This document shows positions 1-8,120 of a stretch of 64,000 nt of DNA, piece by piece (positions within the stretch are counted from its first letter, which is position 1; each line of letters opens with the position of its first letter). The position numbers and the translations under genes are program-made. Under the pieces are notes generated by a model. That model was not told the origin of the DNA. It worked only from the letters and a program-made list of their open reading frames with translations, and did no database searches. The DNA is from Prescottella soli. Its GTDB lineage: Bacteria > Actinomycetota > Actinomycetes > Mycobacteriales > Mycobacteriaceae. The stretch spans positions 4,402,001-4,466,000 of the forward strand of contig NZ_CP157276.1 of the NCBI RefSeq assembly GCF_040024445.1, written 5' to 3'.

Positions 1-919
1 GGATCCCGGTCTCCTCGGGTTGCACGAGGGAGGGCGTGGAGTCGACGGTGGAGGTTGCGCTTTCGCTGGGTGTATCGACGAGGCTGCCGGCGGGGGAGAA
101 GTTCTCCGCGCTGTTCGGGATCATCTGCTGGACGCCGTAACCGACGATCAGAGCGCCCAGCACGAAGGCCGCGATCAGGGGAGCGGACAGGCGGCTGCCG
201 GACCCCGTGACCACCGGGAACTGCTGTCGGGCATTCGATCCGGCCAGCAGCGCCGCACCCTTGGCGGTGGCGGCCTCGGGCTCGGGCACGACGATGACCG
301 CGCAGTCGAAGGCGGCGTCGAGACCCTTGCCGACGTCGGGGATGTTTCCGCCGCCACCGACCACGACGACGGCGGCGGGCTGACGATCGGCGTGGCTGAT
401 GGTGTCGGCGACGAACTTCGCCACCCGGGAACCGATCCCGTTGGTGAGTCCGGAGGTGGCGGTCTCACCGCGGACGCGGGAGGTGCGGTCGCTGAAACTG
501 ACGGTGCCGTCGGCCGGGTCGACGATCGTGACGGTGAGCCCGGATGCGCCGAGGTCCGCGATCGCGACGCAGTCGTACCGATCGACCAGTCCGGTGCTCC
601 GCAGGTAGGCGAGGGTGGCGAAGGTCTCGGGCACGAGTCGAATCGCCTGGCGTTGCGTCTTGGCCGCGGATCGCACCGCCGCGGCCTGGCGATCGGTGCG
701 GTAGGCGACGGCGATCGCGTCGGGCTCGATCCTACGGTCGGGAACCTGGGTGGTCATGAGCCCGATGGCGGACAGTGCCAGGTCCCCGACGTCGGAGTGG
801 GTGTCCAGGTCTGCGGAGATGGTCCGGTACTCGACGGATTGGCTGCCGGTGTCGTCGGTGGTGACGAGTGCGCTGCACACTCCGGCAGAGCCCGCGGAAA
901 TCCCGAGCGAATTGCGCAC
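1..919 (-). CDS. Hsp70-family (actin-fold) protein with membrane anchor, 3' end outside window
   Basis: GTG start at 919 preceded by GGGAGGTGG; the frame stays open to base 1, so the C-terminus is missing (about 306 residues visible). The N-terminal ~230 residues look like a short DnaK-type actin-fold ATPase: a first phosphate-loop-like SLGISAGSAG, IADLGASGLTVTIVD near residue 120 (second phosphate motif) and VVVVGGGGNIPDVGKGL near 190 (adenosine motif). No Hsp70 peptide-binding domain follows. Instead there is one hydrophobic segment at about residues 240-262 and then a Ser/Thr/Pro-rich, probably extracytoplasmic tail. Actinobacterial 'Hsp70 family' proteins of this build are common and of unknown function. 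Transcribed divergently from the K+ channel gene. Confidence 0.7.
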   Translation of the reverse strand, partial: MRNSLGISAGSAGVCSALVTTDDTGSQSVEYRTISADLDTHSDVGDLALSAIGLMTTQVPDRRIEPDAIAVAYRTDRQAAAVRSAAKTQRQAIRLVPETFATLAYLRSTGLVDRYDCVAIADLGASGLTVTIVDPADGTVSFSDRTSRVRGETATSGLTNGIGSRVAKFVADTISHADRQPAAVVVVGGGGNIPDVGKGLDAAFDCAVIVVPEPEAATAKGAALLAGSNARQQFPVVTGSGSRLSAPLIAAFVLGALIVGYGVQQMIPNSAENFSPAGSLVDTPSESATSTVDSTPSLVQPEETGI

Positions 920-1139
920 TGTCCACCTCCCGTTGCGGTCTCGAGGAACTGTTCGGGGTCTGGCTCCGGACGCAGCGGAAGCTGCGGTTCCTCCCCTCCA
1001 GCCATCGGCGTCGTTATCTGAATGTTACAGACCTGCGTCCGGCGCCGCTCGGTACCGTGTGTCGTCGCAGGTCACGTAGAGTGTTCGCGGTAGAACGGGC
1101 TGACCGCTGTGCCAGCGGGACTGCGGAAGCGAGGGGCAA

Positions 1140-1694
1140 ATGTCCGACGGCGACCCGCTTCGAGGGCTGGACCGGCACGAGCGGCGTCGACTGCTGCGGC
1201 TCGCGCTGCTGCGGCCCTTCCTCACCGTCGTCTTGCTGGTGGTCGCCTACTTCGCTCTCCCGATGGACCGCCTGTCGAATGCGGGGGCCGTCGTGATCCT
1301 CGTCGGCGGGCTGCTGCTCGTTGCGGCGCTGTGCTTCTGGCAGGTGCGTCAGATCGTTCGCTCGCCCACGCCGGCGCTGCGTGCGGCCGAGGCGCTTGCC
1401 GTGACGCTGCCGGTGTATCTGTTGGGTTCGGCGACCGCGACCTTCCTGCTCGGGCAGGTGGATCCGAACGCGTTCAGCGAACCGCTCAGCCGGATCGACG
1501 CGCTCTACTTCACGCTCACGGTCTTCGCGACCGTCGGGTTCGGCGACATCGTCGCGGTCGACGAGACGGCGCGGTTGATCGTGAGCGTGATGATGGTCGG
1601 CAACCTGGTGATGCTGGCCGTGGTCGTGAAACTGCTGACCCAGGCCGTGAAGTGGGGCAAGGCCCGTCGTGACGCGTCCGACGAGGACGCGTGA
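1140..1694 (+). CDS. Small two-pore-helix family potassium channel
   Basis: 184 aa. The K+ selectivity filter TVGFGD is at residues 131-136, inside the pore loop (121-138) and followed by an inner helix (145-166). Two further hydrophobic segments at about 22-41 and 48-67 and a third at 86-105 give a four-helix membrane protein with a short basic cytoplasmic tail; there is no RCK/TrkA-N domain. This is the Ion_trans_2 type of prokaryotic K+ channel; it should pass K+ across the plasma membrane and help set membrane potential. The ATG is preceded by AGCGAGGGGCAA. The gene stands alone and ends inside a large hairpin terminator. Confidence 0.85.
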   Translation: MSDGDPLRGLDRHERRRLLRLALLRPFLTVVLLVVAYFALPMDRLSNAGAVVILVGGLLLVAALCFWQVRQIVRSPTPALRAAEALAVTLPVYLLGSATATFLLGQVDPNAFSEPLSRIDALYFTLTVFATVGFGDIVAVDETARLIVSVMMVGNLVMLAVVVKLLTQAVKWGKARRDASDEDA

Positions 1695-1705
1695 CGACGG
1701 GCCTT
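1659..1705. terminator. Bidirectional hairpin terminator
   Basis: 21-bp inverted repeat with one mismatch (arms 1659-1679 and 1685-1705, loop GACGA) overlapping the stop codon of the K+ channel gene. It lies between two convergent genes, so it probably stops transcription from both sides. Confidence 0.75.
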
Positions 1706-1746
1706 GCAGCCTGACGAGCAGACCCGGTTCAGCTTCCCGGGGTGAT

Positions 1747-3471
1747 CTAGCGCAGCGTCGCGAGCACCAGTTCCACGTTGTGGTCCGGCGATCCGCCGAG
1801 CAGCTTCGGGTCGGCGTGGATGTCGTTGAACGAGAACTCCCGGTACATCGACGCCAGGCCCGCGGGTGAGAAGTCGTCGTAGTCGACCTGGTGCGGGCTG
1901 TCGGCCTCGATCAGCGTCGTCAGCAGCGAGACGGTCCCGTCCGCGTTGTCGACCACCTCGATGATGCGGCCCTGCTGCGGGAAGTCGATGTGCGACGCGG
2001 TGTTGATCTCCCAGAAGCTCTGCTCCGGCGTCCGTCCGACCTGCGGGGTGATCCGGTTCTCGTGGGTGTGGCCGTTGACCCAGGCGAGGACGTTCGGGAA
2101 GCGGTGCAGCAGATCCACCAGCTGTGCGCCCTTGATCCGGGGCTCGAGCGGGCGCTCGGGGTCCGGGAGGGTGTTCGCCATCGTCGTGCTGGTGTGGTGG
2201 CTGAACAGGACGAAGTAGGTGTCGGCGCGGCCCTGCGTGATCAGGGCGCCGTTGGTGTCGTAGTACTTGCTGCTGCCGGCCAGCAGGGTCTGCTCGATCC
2301 ACTTGAACTGTTCCTCGCCGAGCGAGCCGTCGACCAGGCCGGCGCGGTTGGTCGAGTCCATGCTGATGCCGATCACGCCGGGCGCGATCTCGAAGGTGTA
2401 GTAGCCGATGCCGCTCTCGTCGGCGTCGGGGGCGAAGCCGTGGCCGATCGGGCCGGGGCCGGTGGCGGCGGGGTCGAGGTGCGCGGCGATGAACTCGCGC
2501 GGGGTGAACGGCTTGCGGCCCGCGTCCGGCGTGACGGTGCGCGGCGGGGTGGTGATCGCCGACAGCAGGTTGAGCAGGGCCGTCGGGTCGGAACTCATGG
2601 CGCTCGAGATGCGCGCCGCCTGGTCGGCGGAGTCCGGCACCTCGAACTTCTTGTCGCCCGTGTACATCTGCTCGAGGAACGGGATGCCGCTCGGGAGCGT
2701 TCCCTCGACGGAGTCGTCGTGGTTACCGAACACGCAGTACCACTTGGTGTTCAGACCGGGGCTGGTGACGGGCTGGAGCGCGGCGGTCAGCAGGCCGGGG
2801 ATCTCCGGGAATCCGGCCTTCTTGTAGATGTCCTGGATCGACGACTCCGGGTTCCAATACAGGTCGGCACCCGAGTTCTGCACGCCCTCGTAGCGAGTGG
2901 GGTCGCCGGTGTTGGGGGTGAAGGTGCCGCCGTTGAGGGCCGTGAGGAACCAGCCCAGCTCGACGAACTCCTTGTTGTCGGTGTTGTCGCCGGTGGTGAT
3001 CACCGCGTCGAACTCGCGCTGGGTGTGCGGACCGATCCGCAGCGCGTTCACCCGATCGATCAGGGAGACCAGGCCCTGGGTGGTCATGGTCTCGTGCGGG
3101 CGGAACGCGGCGCCCTGGAAGGGGTGGACGTACTCGAAACGCGTGGGCGACTGCGCGTCGACCACATGGACGTCGGTGAGCTGGACCATCGACGCGAGCG
3201 CCGTGCGGCGGTCCTCGCGGCCGGACTTGGCCTCCGCGAGGTCGTTTCGGACGACCAGCGGCCAGCCGGGTCCGGCGGTGAGGCGGCGGTAGCCGCTCGT
3301 GCCGAGGGGGACCGCGACGGATTCGAGCGTGGTGCCGGCGATCGATGCGGGCAGCGGCGCGGCCATCGCCCGGCCCACCAGCGGATTCCACGACCGACCG
3401 CCGATGAGCGGGAGTCCTGCGATTCCGAGGGCGCCGACGCCCGCGGCTCCGAAGAAGGTTCGCCGATTCAT
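1747..3471 (-). CDS. Tat-exported metallophosphoesterase (TIGR03767-like)
   Basis: 574 aa from the ATG at 3471, chosen because AGGTGA sits 5 bp upstream and because the protein then starts MNRRTFFGAAG, a twin-arginine signal with a hydrophobic core ending near AMA. A GTG 24 bases further upstream is possible. Calcineurin-like metal-binding motifs appear in order: LTDVHVVD, TTGDNTDN, GNHDDS, FSHHTS and NGHTHEN. This matches the actinobacterial TIGR03767 metallophosphoesterases, which are exported proteins of unknown substrate. It follows the cre operon on the same strand, separated by 118 bp with a hairpin, so cotranscription is possible but a link to aryl-phosphate metabolism is only speculation. 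Confidence 0.85.
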   Translation of the reverse strand: MNRRTFFGAAGVGALGIAGLPLIGGRSWNPLVGRAMAAPLPASIAGTTLESVAVPLGTSGYRRLTAGPGWPLVVRNDLAEAKSGREDRRTALASMVQLTDVHVVDAQSPTRFEYVHPFQGAAFRPHETMTTQGLVSLIDRVNALRIGPHTQREFDAVITTGDNTDNKEFVELGWFLTALNGGTFTPNTGDPTRYEGVQNSGADLYWNPESSIQDIYKKAGFPEIPGLLTAALQPVTSPGLNTKWYCVFGNHDDSVEGTLPSGIPFLEQMYTGDKKFEVPDSADQAARISSAMSSDPTALLNLLSAITTPPRTVTPDAGRKPFTPREFIAAHLDPAATGPGPIGHGFAPDADESGIGYYTFEIAPGVIGISMDSTNRAGLVDGSLGEEQFKWIEQTLLAGSSKYYDTNGALITQGRADTYFVLFSHHTSTTMANTLPDPERPLEPRIKGAQLVDLLHRFPNVLAWVNGHTHENRITPQVGRTPEQSFWEINTASHIDFPQQGRIIEVVDNADGTVSLLTTLIEADSPHQVDYDDFSPAGLASMYREFSFNDIHADPKLLGGSPDHNVELVLATLR

Positions 3472-3498
3472 TCCGTTCACCTGATGTTCACCCACGCG

Positions 3499-3530
3499 GA
3501 CACTGTAGGCGACGGATCGCCCACAGTGTC
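3499..3530 (-). promoter_or_regulatory. Inverted repeat between cre operon and phosphoesterase gene
   Basis: GACACTGT-A-GGCGA, loop CGGA, TCGCC-C-ACAGTGTC: 8 bp plus 5 bp of stem with one central mismatch. It lies 60-90 bp after the last cre gene and just ahead of the phosphoesterase start, so it may end the cre transcript or be an operator for the downstream gene. Confidence 0.4.
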
Positions 3531-3589
3531 CCGTTGGGCGGAACGGGGGTGGGTCGTGTCACGCCGGCGCTCCCGCCGCCGGCGCCCGC

Positions 3590-5077
3590 TCACCGGGCGG
3601 GAGACCGGCGGTGGACGGACTGCGGCGTGAGGTAGGCGTCGAGACCCTCGATCCCGAACTCGACACCCAGCCCGGAGTCTCCGCGTCCGCCGAACGGCGC
3701 GCTGTGGTTGGAGGCGAAGAAGTTGATCCCGACCGATCCGGTGTCGATGCGGCGTGCCACCTCCGCGGCCCGATCCTCGTCCGCGGAGAAGACGATTCCA
3801 CCGAGACCGAATTCGGTGCCGTTCGCGATCCGGACGGCATCGTCGACGGTGTCGTACCGCAGGATCGTGACAACCGGTCCGAAGACCTCCTCGCGGGCGA
3901 TCGTCATGCCCTCGGTGACGTCGGCGAAGACGGTGGGCTGGACGAAGTATCCGCGGTCCGTGTCGGCGCGGTCGCCGCCGGTGGTGACCCGGGCCCCCTC
4001 GGCGCGGGCACCCGCGATGTAGCCGAGGACCTTCCCGTACTGCTCCTTCGTCGCCGACGGTCCGAAGACGGTGTCGTCGTCGAAGGGATCTCCCTGCTTT
4101 GCGGCCGCGACGGTCCGGGTGACGGTCTCGACGACCTCGTCGTAGCGCGACGCGGGCGCGAGGATCCTGGTCGAGATGTAGCAGGTCTGGCCGGTGTTGC
4201 GCATGCAGGAGCGGATGAGCACCTGCGAGAAGGCATCGAGGTCGGCGTCCTCGAGCACGATCGCCGACGACTTCCCGCCGAGTTCGAGCGTGACCGGCCG
4301 CAGCAGTTCGCCGCAGGCCGCGGCGATCTTGCGGCCGACGCCCGTGGACCCGGTGAACGCGACCTTGCGGACCAGGGGGTGGCGCACCAGGCGATCGCCC
4401 ACGGCGCCCGTCCCGGTCACCAGGTTCACCACCCCGGCGGGCACGCCTGCGGCCGCGACGGCCTCGACGACGAACCGGATCGACAGCGGCGTGGACTCGG
4501 CGGGTTTGATCACCGTCGTGCAGCCGGCCATCAGTGCGGGCGCCAGCTTGGCGACCACGAGATTGATCGGAAAGTTCCACGGCGCGATGAGGGCACAGAC
4601 CCCTACCGGGTCACGGAAGACGGCGGTCGTGCCCTGGCCGTTGGGGTACGGCCGCACATCGGCGCTCTCGAGGTACGGCGCCAGCGACGCGAAGTAGCGG
4701 AAGATGCCGGCGGCATTGGCTGCGCTGCCCGAGGTTTCGGCGATCGGGCTGCCGTTCTCCCGGGTCGTGGTCCACGACATGAGCTCGGCCCGCTTCTCGA
4801 TCTCGTCCGCGATCCGCAGCAGATACTGCGCGCGGTCGGACGGACGCAGCTCCGACCACCCCGGTCCGCGGAAGGCGCGGTCGGCGGCATCGACGGCCGC
4901 GTCGACGTCGTCAGCGGAGGCGTTCGGTACCGAACCCCACACCTCTTCGGTGGCCGGGTCGACGACGTCGATGCGCCCGTCGCTCGTCGACGTGACCCAG
5001 GTGCCGTCGACGAAGAGATCGTCGACGTGCGCGTAGGGAAGCTCGCGCCGGTCCCGGCTCGGCACGGTCGGTGTCAT
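3590..5077 (-). CDS. creC: Aldehyde dehydrogenase (CreC-type, 4-hydroxybenzaldehyde oxidation)
   Basis: 495 aa, the standard length for NAD(P)+-dependent aldehyde dehydrogenases. Visible motifs: PWNFP (166-170), FTGSTGVG (241-248), LELGGKS with general-base Glu265, and GQTC with catalytic Cys299. The ATG at 5077 overlaps the stop of the upstream HD gene as ATGA, showing translational coupling. As the last gene of the operon it would oxidise 4-hydroxybenzaldehyde (or a longer 4-hydroxyphenyl aldehyde) to the acid, the CreC step of the C. glutamicum p-cresol pathway. Family assignment is certain; the substrate is inferred from the operon. Confidence 0.85.
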   Translation of the reverse strand: MTPTVPSRDRRELPYAHVDDLFVDGTWVTSTSDGRIDVVDPATEEVWGSVPNASADDVDAAVDAADRAFRGPGWSELRPSDRAQYLLRIADEIEKRAELMSWTTTRENGSPIAETSGSAANAAGIFRYFASLAPYLESADVRPYPNGQGTTAVFRDPVGVCALIAPWNFPINLVVAKLAPALMAGCTTVIKPAESTPLSIRFVVEAVAAAGVPAGVVNLVTGTGAVGDRLVRHPLVRKVAFTGSTGVGRKIAAACGELLRPVTLELGGKSSAIVLEDADLDAFSQVLIRSCMRNTGQTCYISTRILAPASRYDEVVETVTRTVAAAKQGDPFDDDTVFGPSATKEQYGKVLGYIAGARAEGARVTTGGDRADTDRGYFVQPTVFADVTEGMTIAREEVFGPVVTILRYDTVDDAVRIANGTEFGLGGIVFSADEDRAAEVARRIDTGSVGINFFASNHSAPFGGRGDSGLGVEFGIEGLDAYLTPQSVHRRSPAR

Positions 5078-5721
5078 CGCAGCACGTCCGTCTTCAACAA
5101 CGCGCGGGACCGATCGAGGTCCGCGACGGCGATCCGATATCCGGCTTCGGTCTTCAGTTCGGGCAGGATCTCGCTCTCGAGTCGGTCGCAGTACACCGAG
5201 GGCGTCATCCCGAACCAGGACGAGGCGAGTGCGATGCCGACGGGGGCGAAGCGCCACAGCCGATCGGCGTCGCGCACCAGTTCGTCCTCGAGCGACTTGG
5301 CGTCCGGGCGCGTGTCGTGGCCGTCGATGATCTCGCAGACGCGCTCGACGAACTCGTCGTCGTAGCCCAGCGGCGGGAGCACCTCGCGCGCGATGATGCA
5401 GCCCTGGCGCTCGTGCTCGTAGCGGATCGCGGCCTTGCGCCAGTCGCCGCTGAAGCCCTCCGAGAGGATCCGCGATTCGTCGACACGCCCCCATCCGGTG
5501 TCGTGCAACAGGATCGAGACGCGGACGAGGAGCGCGTCCGCCTCCGGGTAGCAGTCGCACAGGCGCTCGGCGTACGCGAACGACGTGGGCAGGTGGATGT
5601 CGTTGCCGCGGGCCCGGGACTCGGGTACCACCGACTTCCAGATCGGGTCCAGGTCGGTGCCGGCGTCGGGCGCCACGACCATCGGCGAGGTGTCGATGGG
5701 GTGTGCGGTGGGGGTACGCAT
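5074..5721 (-). CDS. creD: HD-domain phosphohydrolase (CreD-like)
   Basis: 215 aa HD-superfamily hydrolase. Metal-binding residues: LLHDTGW (H73, D74), H103 in YEHER, H135/D136 in IIDGHDTR and D151 in DADRLWRF. In the C. glutamicum cre pathway a phosphohydrolase (CreD) removes the phosphate from the oxidised aryl phosphate to free 4-hydroxybenzyl alcohol; this gene has the right class and position (between creC and creE). A second related HD protein of 249 aa opens the same operon, and the sequence alone cannot say which is the pathway phosphatase. The start lies 6 bp after the reductase stop. Confidence 0.75.
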   Translation of the reverse strand: MRTPTAHPIDTSPMVVAPDAGTDLDPIWKSVVPESRARGNDIHLPTSFAYAERLCDCYPEADALLVRVSILLHDTGWGRVDESRILSEGFSGDWRKAAIRYEHERQGCIIAREVLPPLGYDDEFVERVCEIIDGHDTRPDAKSLEDELVRDADRLWRFAPVGIALASSWFGMTPSVYCDRLESEILPELKTEAGYRIAVADLDRSRALLKTDVLR

Positions 5722-5727
5722 GACGCG

Positions 5728-7047
5728 TTACCTCGATTCGGGTGGAGTCGAAGCCGAGAGGACATCCGCGCTCTCGGTGGTGATGGTCTTGAGGGCCGTC
5801 GCGGGATCGGCGGCGAGATCGGCCGGGATGTGGGCGCCCTTCGCCAGCGCGTTCCGCACAGCCATGAAGTCGAGCGGGTTGTTGATGCAGTCCGCGGCGA
5901 CGAGGCGTCCGGCGCGGTAGTACAGGACCGTGTACTTGCCCTTCGCGTCGTCCCGGCGCGCGACGGTGGTGTCGTATCCAGTCGACAGGCCCGCGATCTG
6001 CAGTTTCAGATCGCCCTGGTTCGACCAGAACCACGGAATGCTGGTGTATTCGGTGCGGCGGCCGGTCAGCGAGTAGGCGGCGATCTTGGCGTGTTCGATC
6101 GCGTTGTTGACGCTCTCGACGCGGATCCGGTCGCCGGGGTCTGCGCCCGGCACGGGATTGGGCATGTTCGCGCAGTCACCCACGGCGACGGTGGTGCCGT
6201 CGGAGGCCAGCGCGTACTCGTCGACGCGGACGCCGTCGTCGCAGACGAGCCCCATCGACTGAGCCAGTTCGACATTGGGTACGACGCCGATGCCGACGAG
6301 CACGATCTGCGCGGGCAGGACGCGTCCGTCGGCGAGCTCGACGCCCGTCACGACACCGTTTGCTCCCACGATCCGGGTTACCTTGGCGTCCAATTCGATT
6401 CGCATCCCACGCTCGCGGTGTGCCTCGAGGAGATGCGTGGAGGTCTCCGGCCCGACGGCCCGGCCGACCAGGCGCGGTCCGGCCTCGAGCACCGTCGCGT
6501 TCTTGCCCATCTTCAGTGCGCTCGCGGCCGCCTCGATCCCAATGAACCCGCCGCCGACGACGACGACGTCGGTGGCGCCGGGCATGCGCCGGCGCAACTC
6601 CAGGGCGTCGTCGGCGTTGCGCAGGTACAGCACCCCGTCCAGGTCGTGGCCCGGCACGTCGATCGTTCGAGCGCGGGCGCCGACGGTCAGTGCCAGACGA
6701 TCGAAGGGGAACCTCGTGCCGGACGCCGCGACGGCGACGCCCGACCCGTCGGGCCCGCGCTCGACGCTGGTGATGCGCTCACCCTTGACCAGCGAGATGT
6801 TGTGCTCGTCCCAGTATTCCGCGCTGCGGAAGATCAGCGATTCGGCGGACACCAGGCCCTGCAGGAACTCCTTGGACAGTGCCGGCCGCTGGTAGGGGCG
6901 GTGGTTCTCGTCGCCCAGCAACGTGATCGGCGCGGCGTACCCGAGCGCCCGGAGCGAGCCGGCCAGCTGGACGCCGGCCTGACTCGCTCCGACGATGAGC
7001 AGTCCACCGTCGGCACCGCCGGTAGCGGGGGCAGAATCGGAAGCCAT
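5728..7047 (-). CDS. creE: FAD-dependent ferredoxin reductase (CreE-type)
   Basis: 439 aa from the ATG at 7047. N-terminal FAD-binding LLIVGASQAGVQLA, a second Rossmann motif VVVVGGGFIGIEAA for NAD(P)H, and the FAD-contacting VAVGDCAN stretch mark it as a putidaredoxin-reductase-like ferredoxin reductase. It should carry electrons from NAD(P)H to the adjacent [2Fe-2S] ferredoxin and then to the P450. Two bases separate it from the ferredoxin gene. The operon has exactly one reductase, one ferredoxin and one P450, so this is a self-contained class I P450 system. Confidence 0.88.
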   Translation of the reverse strand: MASDSAPATGGADGGLLIVGASQAGVQLAGSLRALGYAAPITLLGDENHRPYQRPALSKEFLQGLVSAESLIFRSAEYWDEHNISLVKGERITSVERGPDGSGVAVAASGTRFPFDRLALTVGARARTIDVPGHDLDGVLYLRNADDALELRRRMPGATDVVVVGGGFIGIEAAASALKMGKNATVLEAGPRLVGRAVGPETSTHLLEAHRERGMRIELDAKVTRIVGANGVVTGVELADGRVLPAQIVLVGIGVVPNVELAQSMGLVCDDGVRVDEYALASDGTTVAVGDCANMPNPVPGADPGDRIRVESVNNAIEHAKIAAYSLTGRRTEYTSIPWFWSNQGDLKLQIAGLSTGYDTTVARRDDAKGKYTVLYYRAGRLVAADCINNPLDFMAVRNALAKGAHIPADLAADPATALKTITTESADVLSASTPPESR

Positions 7048-7049
7048 TG

Positions 7050-7370
7050 TCACACCTGTGTTTCCGGTGTATCCACGTGCAGGTCCATGCCGTCCGTGAG
7101 CTTGACCTGGCAGGACAGTCGGGAGGTGTCCTGCCGGTCCACCGCCGTGCCGTAGAGCATCTCGTCTTCCATGTCGTCCATCGCGGGCAGGTCGCCGAAC
7201 TGGTCCGGCCGGACGAAGACGTGGCACGTCGCGCAGGACAGTGAGCCTCCGCACTCGGCGACGATTCCGGCGACTCCGTTGCGCATCGCGACTTCCATGA
7301 CGGAGTCGCCGACGCCGCCTTCGACGACGCGGGTGGTGCCGTCGTGATCGGTGTAGGTGACTGTGGGCAT
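7050..7370 (-). CDS. creF: [2Fe-2S] ferredoxin (CreF-type, putidaredoxin-like)
   Basis: 106 aa. Cysteine ligands C40, C46, C49 (ECGGSLSCATC) and C87 fit the C-x5-C-x2-C...C pattern of adrenodoxin/putidaredoxin ferredoxins. AGGAGG precedes the ATG at 7370; longer open frame upstream is read-through in the reverse of the neighbouring gene. It would shuttle single electrons from the reductase encoded immediately downstream to the P450 encoded upstream in the operon. Confidence 0.9.
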   Translation of the reverse strand: MPTVTYTDHDGTTRVVEGGVGDSVMEVAMRNGVAGIVAECGGSLSCATCHVFVRPDQFGDLPAMDDMEDEMLYGTAVDRQDTSRLSCQVKLTDGMDLHVDTPETQV

Positions 7371-7381
7371 TGCTGCGCCTC

Positions 7382-8119
7382 CTAGATGAACTGTCGGCCG
7401 CCGTCGACGACGAGTGTCTGGCCGGTGATGTACTTGCTGTCCGGACCGGTCAGGAACAGCGCGGCTCCGACGATGTCGTCGGGCCGGCTGGCCCGCTTGA
7501 TCGCGCCGCGGTCGACGCCGTAGTTCTCGGCGTCTTCCATCAGTCCGTAGCTCGCCTCGGTGAGGGTGAAGCCGGGAGCGATCGCGTTGACGGTGATCGA
7601 CCGTGAACCCAACTCCTTGGCCATCACCCGGGTCAGTGCGACGACGCCGCCCTTCGATGCGACGTAGTGCATCCAGTGCGCCGATCCACTGAGAATCGTT
7701 GCGGAGGAAAGGTTCACGACGGACCCGCCCTCCGCCAGGTACGGGCTGCAGGCCCGCGCGCACATCCACGGACCCTTGAGGTTGACCGCCATGACGCGGT
7801 CCCATTCGCCCGGGTCGATCTCCTCGAACGGGGACCGGGTCACCGCGGCGTAGATTGCGGCGTTGTTGACGAGGACGTCGATGTGGCCGCCACCGAACTC
7901 GGCGACCGCGGCCGCCATCGCGTCGGTGGACTCCACCGAGGTCACGTCCACCGCGGTCGACAGCGCCTCGGCCCCGCGCTCGCGGAGCAGTCGAGCGGTC
8001 TCCTCTGCACCGTCGGCGTCGATGTCGGCGACGGCCACCCGGTAGCCGCGGTCGGCGAATCCTTCGGCGAATGCGCGGCCGAGTCCGCCTGCGCCACCGG
8101 TGATCAGAACGGTTCGCAT
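7382..8119 (-). CDS. creG: Short-chain dehydrogenase/reductase (CreG-type alcohol dehydrogenase)
   Basis: 245 aa from the ATG at 8119, one base after the TGA of creH; the alternative start 27 bp upstream would overlap creH. Cofactor loop TGGAGGLG (7-14), VNNAA (84-88) and the triad S139, Y152, K156 are intact, so this is an active classical SDR. In the cre scheme it oxidises the dephosphorylated 4-hydroxybenzyl alcohol to the aldehyde with NAD+. The function comes from operon position; SDR substrate cannot be read from sequence. Confidence 0.8.
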   Translation of the reverse strand: MRTVLITGGAGGLGRAFAEGFADRGYRVAVADIDADGAEETARLLRERGAEALSTAVDVTSVESTDAMAAAVAEFGGGHIDVLVNNAAIYAAVTRSPFEEIDPGEWDRVMAVNLKGPWMCARACSPYLAEGGSVVNLSSATILSGSAHWMHYVASKGGVVALTRVMAKELGSRSITVNAIAPGFTLTEASYGLMEDAENYGVDRGAIKRASRPDDIVGAALFLTGPDSKYITGQTLVVDGGRQFI

Positions 8120-8120
8120 G

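Noticed and set aside
1891-3630. A 579-codon plus-strand frame opposite the metallophosphoesterase
   Set aside because: Antisense to a gene with all metal motifs; no recognisable domains.
5071-7155. A 694-codon plus-strand frame across creD-creE
   Set aside because: Shadow frame of two well-defined minus-strand genes.
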